Origin: Alphaproteobacteria bacterium
GTDB taxonomy: Bacteria; Pseudomonadota; Alphaproteobacteria; ATCC43930; CGMCC-115725
DNA length: 11,178 bases
Direction: 5' to 3'
Assembly: GCA_019237175.1 (NCBI GenBank)
Contig: JAFAHP010000241.1
Coordinates: 1 to 11,178, forward strand
Part shown: piece after piece, positions 5,243 to 11,178 of the stretch
Layout of the letters: the number at the start of each line of letters is the position of its first letter
Numbering within the stretch: position 1 is the first letter of the stretch
Position numbers and translations under genes: made by a program
Notes under the pieces: generated by a model
The model's database searches: none
Seen by the model: only the letters and a program-made list of their open reading frames with translations
What the model was told of the DNA's origin: nothing

Positions 5243-6754
5243 GTGCTGTTCCGCTCATATGCCTTATCGCGCCGCGCCGCTTTAACCGCGATGCTTTTCG
5301 CGGTTTCGGTCGCGATCGGCGTCGCGTCGACCCCGGGGCACGCGCGGCCAGCGCCCGACGGTTTTGCCGATCTCGCAGCCAAGCTGTCGCCCTCGGTTGT
5401 GAATATATCGACGACGCAGACCCTCAAAACGGCCGGCGATCAAGGCGGACCGGAAATGCCGCAGTTTCCGCCAGGCTCGCCATTCGAGGAGTTCTTTCAC
5501 GATTTCCTCGAACGCAACCTCCCCAAGGGCGAACATCCCGAAACCATGCCGCGCAAGGCGACCTCGCTCGGTTCGGGTTTTGTCATCGATGCCGCAGGTT
5601 ACATCGTGACCAACAACCATGTGATCGCCGACGCCGATGAGATCACCGTCATCCTGCACGACAACACCAATCTAAAAGCCAGAGTCATCGGCCGTGACAC
5701 CAAAACCGATATTGCGCTGCTCAGGGTCAAGACCGACAAGCCGCTCGCTGCGGTGAGGTGGGGCGACAGCGATACTGCGCGGGTCGGCGATTGGGTGCTC
5801 GCTATTGGCAACCCGTTCGGCCTCGGCGGCAGCGTGACCGCAGGCATTATCTCGGCGCGCCAGCGCGACATCAATTCCGGACCCTACGACGATTTTCTGC
5901 AGACCGATGCGCCGATCAACCGTGGCAATTCTGGTGGTCCGATGTTCAACATGGACGGGCAGGTCATCGGCATCAACACCGCGATTTATTCGCCTTCCGG
6001 CGGATCGATAGGCATCGGCTTCGCCATCCCGGCGGCACTGGCCAAAGAAGTCGTCACCGAGTTGAAGGACGAAGCCGACCACACCGTGCATCGCGGCTGG
6101 CTCGGCGTGCGGATCCAGGCGGTCACCGACGAGATCGCCGAGAGCCTCGGCCTCGACAAAGCCCGCGGTGCGCTCGTCGCGAGCGTCAGCGAGAAGGGGC
6201 CGGCTCAGACCGCCGGCATCCAGCCCGGCGACGTAATTTTGAATTTTGACGGCAAGGATGTCAGCGACATGCGGCGACTGCCGCGATTGGTTGCGGAGAC
6301 GCCAGTCGACAGATCGGTTGCGGTTACGCTGTGGCGCAAGCACGCGCAGACCATGGTGCGGGTCAAGGTCGGCCGGCTCGAAGAGAGCGAGGAGCAGCAG
6401 GCGATCGCGACCGCCGCCGTCCCCAAAAAATCCGCGCAGAACACCGGCAATGTCGTCAAGACCCTGGGGATGACACTTGCCGGGATCACGCCGGAGCTCA
6501 AGGACAAATACTCGCTTGGTGACGATGCGAAGGGCGTGGTTGTGGTTGATGTCGCAAAAACCGGCGCCGCCGCCGATAAAGGTTTCCACGCCGGGGACGT
6601 GATTATCGAGGCGGCTCAGGAGGAGATTAAGGCCCCTGAAGACCTTGCATCCAAAATCGACGCGGCAAGAAAATTGGGGCGAAAGTCGATTCTGCTGCTG
6701 GTGCAGCGTCAGGGCGATCTCCGTTTTGTGGCGCTGCGCATCGACCAGGGTTGA
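5243..6754 (+). CDS. degP: Do/DegP-type periplasmic serine protease (HtrA family)
   Basis: HtrA proteases degrade or hold misfolded envelope proteins in the periplasm, and their PDZ domains sense substrate C-termini. The 503-residue precursor starts at GTG. The signal peptide spans about 1-36 (basic SRR, hydrophobic ALTAMLFAVSVAIGVA, likely cleavage near PGHA-RP). The trypsin-like domain has SLGSGFVIDAAGYIVTNNHV with catalytic His126, Asp156 in TKTDIALL and Ser230 in NRGNSGGP, so the triad is complete. PDZ1 lies at about 285-378 (RGWLGVRIQ, GIQPGDVILNFDGKDV) and a second PDZ at about 404-500 (GFHAGDVIIEAAQEEI). Length and two PDZ domains match DegP/DegQ/MucD; I use degP loosely, since DegQ or MucD would fit as well. 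It is the last gene of the hflK-hflC-DUF2065 run and converges on serB. Confidence 0.94.
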   Translation: MLFRSYALSRRAALTAMLFAVSVAIGVASTPGHARPAPDGFADLAAKLSPSVVNISTTQTLKTAGDQGGPEMPQFPPGSPFEEFFHDFLERNLPKGEHPETMPRKATSLGSGFVIDAAGYIVTNNHVIADADEITVILHDNTNLKARVIGRDTKTDIALLRVKTDKPLAAVRWGDSDTARVGDWVLAIGNPFGLGGSVTAGIISARQRDINSGPYDDFLQTDAPINRGNSGGPMFNMDGQVIGINTAIYSPSGGSIGIGFAIPAALAKEVVTELKDEADHTVHRGWLGVRIQAVTDEIAESLGLDKARGALVASVSEKGPAQTAGIQPGDVILNFDGKDVSDMRRLPRLVAETPVDRSVAVTLWRKHAQTMVRVKVGRLEESEEQQAIATAAVPKKSAQNTGNVVKTLGMTLAGITPELKDKYSLGDDAKGVVVVDVAKTGAAADKGFHAGDVIIEAAQEEIKAPEDLASKIDAARKLGRKSILLLVQRQGDLRFVALRIDQG

Positions 6755-6983
6755 CTGCGATCACGAGCCGACGCGGCGCCGTTCGCATAATGCCGGCGCA
6801 ATATGATCCGCTCGCCGCGACCCCGATCAGCGTCATCAGAATGCTCGCCGACAACGGTATATCGAGCTCGGCGGCGCATAGACCGCTGACGGGTCCGGTT
6901 ATCGCATCAATCTGCCCAGGGCGACGCCCTTCGGGGGAAACCTGCACAATCCCATCTGCCGTCGGTCTTTGTTCAAGTTGGGC
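6755..6983. other. Intergenic stretch between convergent protease gene and serB
   Basis: These 229 bases hold no gene I can support. Open frames exist on both strands, including a minus-strand frame (6627-6947) that runs into the protease gene and has a short hydrophobic stretch, but none looks like a protein. A 5-bp hairpin AGGGC-GAC-GCCCT (6918-6930) is present without a T-run, so it is weak as a terminator. Both genes must terminate here or read into each other. Confidence 0.5.
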
Positions 6984-7865
6984 TCAACCGAGAATCTCTT
7001 CGCGCCGGTAGCCTTGCGCATAGAGGAGGCCGGTCAGGTCGGCGTGGTCCAATCGAAAGCGCGCGGCGGCTGCGACAGCCGGTTTGGCATGATAGGCGAT
7101 ACCGAGCCCAGCGGCGTTCAACATTGGCAGATCGTTGGCGCCATCCCCGACGGCGAGCACTGCCTCGGGCGGGAGACGGAGTTCATCGGCGAGGGCGACC
7201 AATGTCGCTTTCTTGGTCTCGCCGGTGACGATCGGCGGCAGCACTTTGCCGGTCAGGCGATCCTCGGCAATTTCCAAGCGGTTGGCGACGACACGGTCAA
7301 AGCCGAGCCGGGCGGCAACAGGCTCGGCGAAGAACGTGAAACCGCCGGTCACCAGCGCGGTTGCCATCCCTGCCCGGCGCGCGGTGGCGACAAGGCTTTC
7401 GGCGCCAGGACACAAGCGAATTCGAGCGGCCGCCTCGGCCAGCACGCGGGTCTCGGTTCCACCCAGCAGGGCGACCCGGGCGATGAGGGCGTTGGCGAAA
7501 TCAATTTCGCCGTTCATCGCTCGCCATGTGATCTCGGCGATCGCCGGGCCGATCCCGATGATCGATCCCAACTCGTCAAGCATCTCGTTTTCGATGATTG
7601 TCGATTCGAAGTCGGCAACCAGAAGCCGCTTGCGTCTCGAGGAGGGTGGTTGAAGCAGCAGATCGATCGCAGCCTCGCCGACGATGGCGCGCACCCTCCT
7701 CTCGATCATGGCGGGGTCGGCAGCGTCGAAGAAAACATCACATGCCGCACCGGCGGCAAGCCAAACCGGCCCCTCTACGGTTCCGAGCGCGCTAGAGACC
7801 GCAGCGGCAACGCCGGCGAGGCGGTGATCGGGAGCGGCGCTGATCAGCGTAAGAACAAACCGCAT
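6984..7865 (-). CDS. serB: Phosphoserine phosphatase SerB with variant DxE motif
   Basis: SerB releases phosphate from O-phosphoserine in the last step of serine synthesis, in the cytoplasm. The 293-residue protein has an N-terminal regulatory-type region (about 1-75) and a HAD phosphatase domain. Motif I is DFEST at 85-89: Asp85 is the nucleophile, but residue 87 is Glu (codon GAA) where the general acid/base is normally Asp (DxDST). The remaining motifs are intact: a substrate-specificity segment TIIENEMLDELG, Thr173 in LVTGGFTFFAE, a Lys in ETKKATL (218/219), and Asp241/Asp245 in VGDGANDLPMLNAAGLGIAYHAKP. The start has a strong GGGAGG ribosome-binding site seven bases upstream; a longer frame reaching into miaA is rejected. 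It is head-to-head with miaA. Confidence 0.93.
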   Translation of the reverse strand: MRFVLTLISAAPDHRLAGVAAAVSSALGTVEGPVWLAAGAACDVFFDAADPAMIERRVRAIVGEAAIDLLLQPPSSRRKRLLVADFESTIIENEMLDELGSIIGIGPAIAEITWRAMNGEIDFANALIARVALLGGTETRVLAEAAARIRLCPGAESLVATARRAGMATALVTGGFTFFAEPVAARLGFDRVVANRLEIAEDRLTGKVLPPIVTGETKKATLVALADELRLPPEAVLAVGDGANDLPMLNAAGLGIAYHAKPAVAAAARFRLDHADLTGLLYAQGYRREEILG

Positions 7866-8849
7866 CGGTCTTCCTCCCACCCGCGGAACCACGAGGCGGA
7901 CAAGGAGCGAGCCGCCGAACCGGTCATCATTATCGCCGGTCCGACGGCGAGTGGTAAATCGGCGCTTGCGCTGGCGCTCGCGGAACAGATGCGCGGAACC
8001 GTGATCAATGCCGACGCGCTGCAATGCTATCGCGATCTGGAAATTCTGACAGCGCGCCCCAATGCAGCGGCGCGGGCGCGCGCGCCGCATCGGCTGTATG
8101 GGTTTCTTGACGCCGCAGAGCGCGGCTCAGCCGGGGCTTGGCGGGCGCTCGCGCTCGCCAAGATCGCCGCCGAAGCTGCATCGGAACGGCTGCCGATCGT
8201 CGTCGGCGGCACCGGGCTTTACCTGCACGCATTGCAGCACGGGCTTGCGCCGTTTCCGGAAATTCCGGACGCGATCCGGGACGAGGCAGCCGCACTTTAT
8301 CGCGCCATCGGCGGTTCGGCGTTTCGGGAGCGGCTGGCGAGGCTTGATCCCGCTTCGGCGCGATGTCTTCCGCCGGGAGACGGCCAGCGGCTGGTGCGCG
8401 CTTATGCGGTGGCGCAAGCCACCGGTATACCGGTCGGGACATGGCGGGACCGGCCGCATTCCGCAGCGTCCTACCGCTTTGCGACAATCTTGCTGATGCC
8501 GCCGCGCGACAGGCTGTACGCCGCCTGCGACGCGCGTTTTGCTGCAATGCTCGAAGCCGGCGCCGTGGCCGAAGCCGAAACCCTGACTGCTCGCCGGTTG
8601 GACCCGAGCCTACCGGCAATGAAGGCGGTCGGGCTTCCTGAGCTTCTGCGTCATTTGCACGGCGAGATCACGCTCGATGAGGCAGTTGCTGCCGCACAGC
8701 AGGCGACAAGGCGTTACGCAAAACGCCAGACGACGTGGTTTCGCCACCGGTCGCAGCCCGATTTGGTTCTCGATGCGCAATTTTCGGAAAGTTTGCTGCA
8801 CCGCTCACGTCAGTTTATTGACGAGTTTGTGTTGACCGCCCGGAGATAG
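7824..8849 (+). CDS. miaA: tRNA dimethylallyltransferase MiaA (start uncertain)
   Basis: MiaA adds a dimethylallyl group to N6 of A37 in tRNAs that read codons starting with U. The core is complete: P-loop GPTASGKS at residues 39-46 of this call, then NADALQCYRDLEILTARP (DSMQVYRGxDIGTAKP in most homologues), VVGGTGLYLHAL, PAMKAVGLPELL, EAVAAAQQATRRYAKRQTTWFRHR, and a Ser/Arg-rich end. From the expected N-terminus near 7920 the protein is about 309 residues, a normal length. The start is odd. No ATG, GTG or TTG lies in frame between 7827 and the P-loop, so the nearest standard start is GTG 7824, used here. It adds about 32 uncharacteristic residues and overlaps the 5' end of serB by 42 bp. A good ribosome-binding sequence (AAGGAG, 7902-7907) sits where the normal start would be expected, but no start codon follows it. 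Confidence 0.9.
   Translation: MIGSGADQRKNKPHRSSSHPRNHEADKERAAEPVIIIAGPTASGKSALALALAEQMRGTVINADALQCYRDLEILTARPNAAARARAPHRLYGFLDAAERGSAGAWRALALAKIAAEAASERLPIVVGGTGLYLHALQHGLAPFPEIPDAIRDEAAALYRAIGGSAFRERLARLDPASARCLPPGDGQRLVRAYAVAQATGIPVGTWRDRPHSAASYRFATILLMPPRDRLYAACDARFAAMLEAGAVAEAETLTARRLDPSLPAMKAVGLPELLRHLHGEITLDEAVAAAQQATRRYAKRQTTWFRHRSQPDLVLDAQFSESLLHRSRQFIDEFVLTARR
7873..7878 (-). promoter_or_regulatory. Shine-Dalgarno site of serB
   Basis: GGGAGG on the minus strand, seven bases before the serB ATG at 7865. It decides this start over upstream in-frame codons that would extend serB through miaA sequence. Confidence 0.65.
7902..7907 (+). promoter_or_regulatory. Orphan Shine-Dalgarno-like AAGGAG ahead of the miaA core
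   Basis: This exact AAGGAG lies where a ribosome-binding site for a normal-length MiaA would be. The in-frame codons at ordinary spacing are GCC and GAA; the first ATC is 18 bases away. Either translation uses a rare start, or the start codon has been changed or lost, or this is a chance match and GTG 7824 is used. Confidence 0.35.
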
Positions 8850-8875
8850 GTGACTAGGTTGCGTCCCTCCCGTGG

Positions 8876-8892
8876 CGCCCGGCCGCGGGGCG
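8876..8892. repeat. Small GC-rich hairpin between miaA and ilvB
   Basis: CGCCC (8876-8880) pairs with GGGCG (8888-8892) around a seven-base loop. It is in the 79-bp gap before ilvB and lacks a T-run. It may be a weak structure in the ilvB leader or chance in GC-rich DNA. I find no leader peptide rich in Val, Leu or Ile here. Confidence 0.25.
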
Positions 8893-8928
8893 GAACAAGC
8901 GCGGTATTTGCTGTCCCTGGAGCGTGTC

Positions 8929-10683
8929 ATGTCGGCCGAGCCGATCAGTGGAGCTGAAATAGTCATCAAGGCGCTCATCGACCAGGGTGTCGATGTCGTT
9001 TTCGGCTATCCCGGTGGCGCGGTCCTGCCGATTTACGACGCTCTGTTCAAACAGAACGCGTTACGCCACATTCTCGTGCGCCATGAGCAGGGCGCGGTGC
9101 ACGCCGCCGAGGGGTATGCCCGTTCGACCGGCAGGGTCGGCGTCGTGCTGGTGACAAGTGGCCCCGGGGCGACGAATGCGGTGACCGGGTTGACCGACGC
9201 GCTAATGGATTCGGTGCCGGTCGTGTGCCTGACAGGGCAAGTGCCCACTCATCTGATCGGCAACGACGCTTTCCAGGAAGCCGATACCACGGGTATCACC
9301 CGCCCATGTACCAAGCACAATTATTTGGTAAAGGATGTCCGCGATCTGTCGCGGATGATGCACGAGGCGTTTTACGTCGCGCGAAGCGGGCGGCCGGGGC
9401 CGGTCGTTGTCGATCTGCCAAAGGACGTGCTGTTTGCGCCCGGCCCTTATAGCCAACCCGAGGACGCGCGCCACAAGAGCTATCGTCCGCAACTGATACC
9501 CGAGCCGGCGCGCGTCGCGCAGGCCATCGAGATGATTGCCGCAGCAAAACGCCCGCTCTTTTACGGTGGCGGCGGGCTGATCAATTCAGGACCCGAGGCA
9601 TGCAGCTGCTTCACCGAGCTGGTGCGACTGGTCGACGCGCCCTGCACGCTGACCTTGATGGGCCTGGGCGCCTTTCCGGCCGATGACCCCCATTTTCTCG
9701 GTATGGTGGGGATGCACGGCACTTACGAGGCGAACTTGGCCATGCATGGCTGCGATCTGATGATCGCGGCCGGCGCCCGTTTTGACGACCGGGTGACCGG
9801 TCGCCTCAACGCCTTCTCGCCGGGATCAAAGAAGATCCACATCGATATCGACCCCTCTTCGATCAATAAGAACGTGCGGGTCGACCTGCCGATCATTGGC
9901 GATGTCGGCGAGGCGCTCTCCGCGATACTCAAAGTTTGGCCGCGCGGCAGGTCGGCTATAGATCACAGAGAGTGGTGGCGCCACATCGAGGAGTGGCGGA
10001 CACGCGACTGCCTACGGTACGACCGCAACTGTCGCGGCATCATCAAACCGCAATATGCGATCGAACGTCTTTACGCCCTGACGCGACAGCATGACGTTTA
10101 TGTCACCACCGAAGTCGGTCAACACCAAATGTGGGCGGCGCAGTTTTTTAAATTCGACAAACCGCGTCATTGGATGACGTCGGGCGGGCTTGGCACGATG
10201 GGCTATGGATTACCGGCAGCAATCGGAGTGCAGATCGCCCACCCCGATGCGCTTGTCGTCGATATCGCCGGCGAAGCCTCGATTCTGATGAACATTCAAG
10301 AAATGTCGACGGTCTCCCAGTATAGGCTCCCGGTCAAGCTCGTCATCCTGAATAATCAATACATGGGGATGGTGCGGCAGTGGCAGGAATTACTGCATGG
10401 CGGCCGATATTCCGAGAGCTATACCGCGGCACTGCCGGATTTTGTCAAGCTGGCGGAGGCGTTTGGCGCCAGCGGCCGGCGCGTCGAGGATCCGGCGGAA
10501 GTCGATGAGGCCATCACTTGGATGCTCAAAACACCGGGCGCGGTCATTCTCGACCTCGCGGTGGATCAGAGGGAAAACTGCTTCCCGATGATTCCATCCG
10601 GAGCGGCGCACAACGAGATGCTGCTGGGACCACAAGACGAAGCCGAACGGCCGGTCTCCGAGGAGGGAATGGTTCTCGTCTGA
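8929..10683 (+). CDS. ilvB: Acetohydroxy acid synthase (acetolactate synthase) large subunit
   Basis: This thiamine-diphosphate and FAD enzyme condenses two pyruvates to acetolactate, or pyruvate with 2-oxobutyrate, the first common step to valine, leucine and isoleucine. The 584-residue protein has the expected layout. The N-terminal pyrimidine-binding domain contains FGYPGGAVLPIYDAL and catalytic Glu53 in VRHEQGAVHAAEGYAR. The middle FAD domain (about 190-340) includes AAGARFDDRVTGRL. The C-terminal diphosphate domain contains EVGQHQMWAAQFF, SGGLGTMGYGLPAAIG and the metal-site segment DIAGEASILMNIQEM ending in ILNNQYMGMVRQWQ. The metal motif reads GEA (448-450) rather than the usual GDG. 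GGAG six bases before ATG 8929 supports this start over GTG 8872. ilvH follows after 7 bp. Confidence 0.96.
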   Translation: MSAEPISGAEIVIKALIDQGVDVVFGYPGGAVLPIYDALFKQNALRHILVRHEQGAVHAAEGYARSTGRVGVVLVTSGPGATNAVTGLTDALMDSVPVVCLTGQVPTHLIGNDAFQEADTTGITRPCTKHNYLVKDVRDLSRMMHEAFYVARSGRPGPVVVDLPKDVLFAPGPYSQPEDARHKSYRPQLIPEPARVAQAIEMIAAAKRPLFYGGGGLINSGPEACSCFTELVRLVDAPCTLTLMGLGAFPADDPHFLGMVGMHGTYEANLAMHGCDLMIAAGARFDDRVTGRLNAFSPGSKKIHIDIDPSSINKNVRVDLPIIGDVGEALSAILKVWPRGRSAIDHREWWRHIEEWRTRDCLRYDRNCRGIIKPQYAIERLYALTRQHDVYVTTEVGQHQMWAAQFFKFDKPRHWMTSGGLGTMGYGLPAAIGVQIAHPDALVVDIAGEASILMNIQEMSTVSQYRLPVKLVILNNQYMGMVRQWQELLHGGRYSESYTAALPDFVKLAEAFGASGRRVEDPAEVDEAITWMLKTPGAVILDLAVDQRENCFPMIPSGAAHNEMLLGPQDEAERPVSEEGMVLV

Positions 10684-10690
10684 AAGCAGA

Positions 10691-11178
10691 ATGCCGTTGA
10701 GCGCCGGCATGGACGCCCTCGAACGTCACACGATAGCGGTGCTCGTCGATAACGAACCGGGCATTCTCGCGCGCGTGGTCGGGCTGTTTTCCGGGCGCGG
10801 CTACAATATCGAAAGCTTGACCGTCGCCGAGGTCGATCGGCGCAACAGCCTGTCCCGGATCACGATCGTGACCTCCGGCACACGGATGATCATCGAACAA
10901 ATCAAGGCGCAGCTGTCACGCCTCGTTCCGGTGCATAGAGTGCTCGATCTGACCGATGCAGGGCCGTTTGTCGAGCGCGAGATGATGCTGATCAAGGTCG
11001 CGGGCAAAGGCGAGGGGCGCATCGAGGCGCTGCGGCTCGCTGATATTTTCCGGGCGCGGGTCATCGACTCGACGACCGAGAGCTTTGTCTTCGAGATCAC
11101 CGGTTCGGCCGAAAAGCTGAACGCGTTTATCACCTTGATGGAGCCGCTGGGGCTGGTGGAGATCTCGCGCACTGGTGC
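10691..11178 (+). CDS. ilvH: Acetohydroxy acid synthase small (regulatory) subunit, 3' end cut by window
   Basis: The small subunit binds the large subunit, raises its activity and gives feedback inhibition by valine. Visible are 162 codons, with the frame open at the right edge. The N-terminal ACT domain (about 12-85) has HTIAVLVDNEPGILARVVGL, then FSGRGYNIESLTVAEVDRR, then SRITIVTSGT. The C-terminal domain has EREMMLIKVAGKGEGR, FRARVIDSTTESFVFEITG and LMEPLGLVEISRTG, which is close to the usual C-terminus of 160-180-residue IlvH proteins, so only a few residues are missing. ATG 10691 is used, 7 bp after ilvB. An in-frame ATG at 10709 is an alternative, since neither has a strong ribosome-binding site. 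The pair is almost certainly one transcript. Confidence 0.95.
   Translation, partial: MPLSAGMDALERHTIAVLVDNEPGILARVVGLFSGRGYNIESLTVAEVDRRNSLSRITIVTSGTRMIIEQIKAQLSRLVPVHRVLDLTDAGPFVEREMMLIKVAGKGEGRIEALRLADIFRARVIDSTTESFVFEITGSAEKLNAFITLMEPLGLVEISRTG

Noticed and set aside
5672..6589. 305-codon open frame antisense to the Do-type protease gene
   Set aside because: No recognisable motif; the opposite strand encodes a complete protease with catalytic triad and PDZ domains.
6918..6930. Short AGGGC-GAC-GCCCT hairpin as a terminator
   Set aside because: Stem of only five pairs and no T-run on either strand.
6627..6947. Minus-strand 106-codon frame between the protease gene and serB, with a hydrophobic stretch
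   Set aside because: Nearly half lies antisense to the protease coding end, with low-complexity Pro/Arg sequence and no recognisable family.
8850..8928. Attenuator or leader peptide ahead of ilvB
   Set aside because: The 79-bp gap has no short frame rich in branched-chain residues and no terminator-like stem with a T-run.

Overview
This is a GC-rich (roughly 60-65 % by eye) chromosomal window, apparently from an alphaproteobacterium, with a Rhodospirillales/Rhizobiales-like look. The case rests on gene content and order (mrp, hflK, hflC, a DUF2065 gene, a Do-type protease, serB, miaA, ilvB, ilvH), on GC-rich third codon positions and on alphaproteobacterial protein signatures. Almost all of it is housekeeping. 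I see no insertion sequence, CRISPR array, tRNA, rRNA, prophage or toxin-antitoxin module.

Layout. 3-443: the 3' end of a flavin-dependent thymidylate synthase gene (thyX). 549-916: two small plus-strand genes, a probable lipoprotein and a 57-residue ORF whose start overlaps the lipoprotein stop (ATGA). They meet, 11 bp apart, a minus-strand gene for a small coiled-coil/membrane protein (928-1167). Behind that gene, also on the minus strand, is mrp (1237-2361), a P-loop Fe-S carrier ATPase. A 297-bp divergent region (2362-2658) holds a cluster of inverted repeats and a TTGACA-type promoter candidate. 2659-6754: hflK, hflC, a DUF2065 gene and a Do/DegP-type protease gene, all on the plus strand, a membrane and periplasmic protein quality-control cluster. 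The protease gene meets serB (minus strand, 6984-7865) across 229 bp. serB is head-to-head with miaA (plus strand, ending 8849). ilvB (8929-10683) follows, then ilvH (from 10691, cut by the window edge); these encode the two subunits of acetohydroxy acid synthase.

How the genes work together. HflK and HflC form the inner-membrane SPFH assembly that binds and modulates the FtsH protease. The downstream Do-type protease handles misfolded envelope proteins, so 2659-6754 is a coherent proteostasis unit, with the DUF2065 membrane protein as its least understood member. Mrp supports Fe-S cluster delivery, and several Fe-S enzymes sit in branched-chain amino acid and tRNA-modification pathways. SerB finishes serine synthesis, MiaA prenylates A37 of tRNAs, and IlvBH starts branched-chain amino acid synthesis.

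Points that stand out: SerB has Glu in place of the second Asp of its DxDxT motif; IlvB has GEA in place of GDG at the cofactor metal site; miaA has no usual start codon near its expected N-terminus; the mrp/hflK divergent region carries nested inverted repeats; and unrecognised small genes lie between thyX and mrp.
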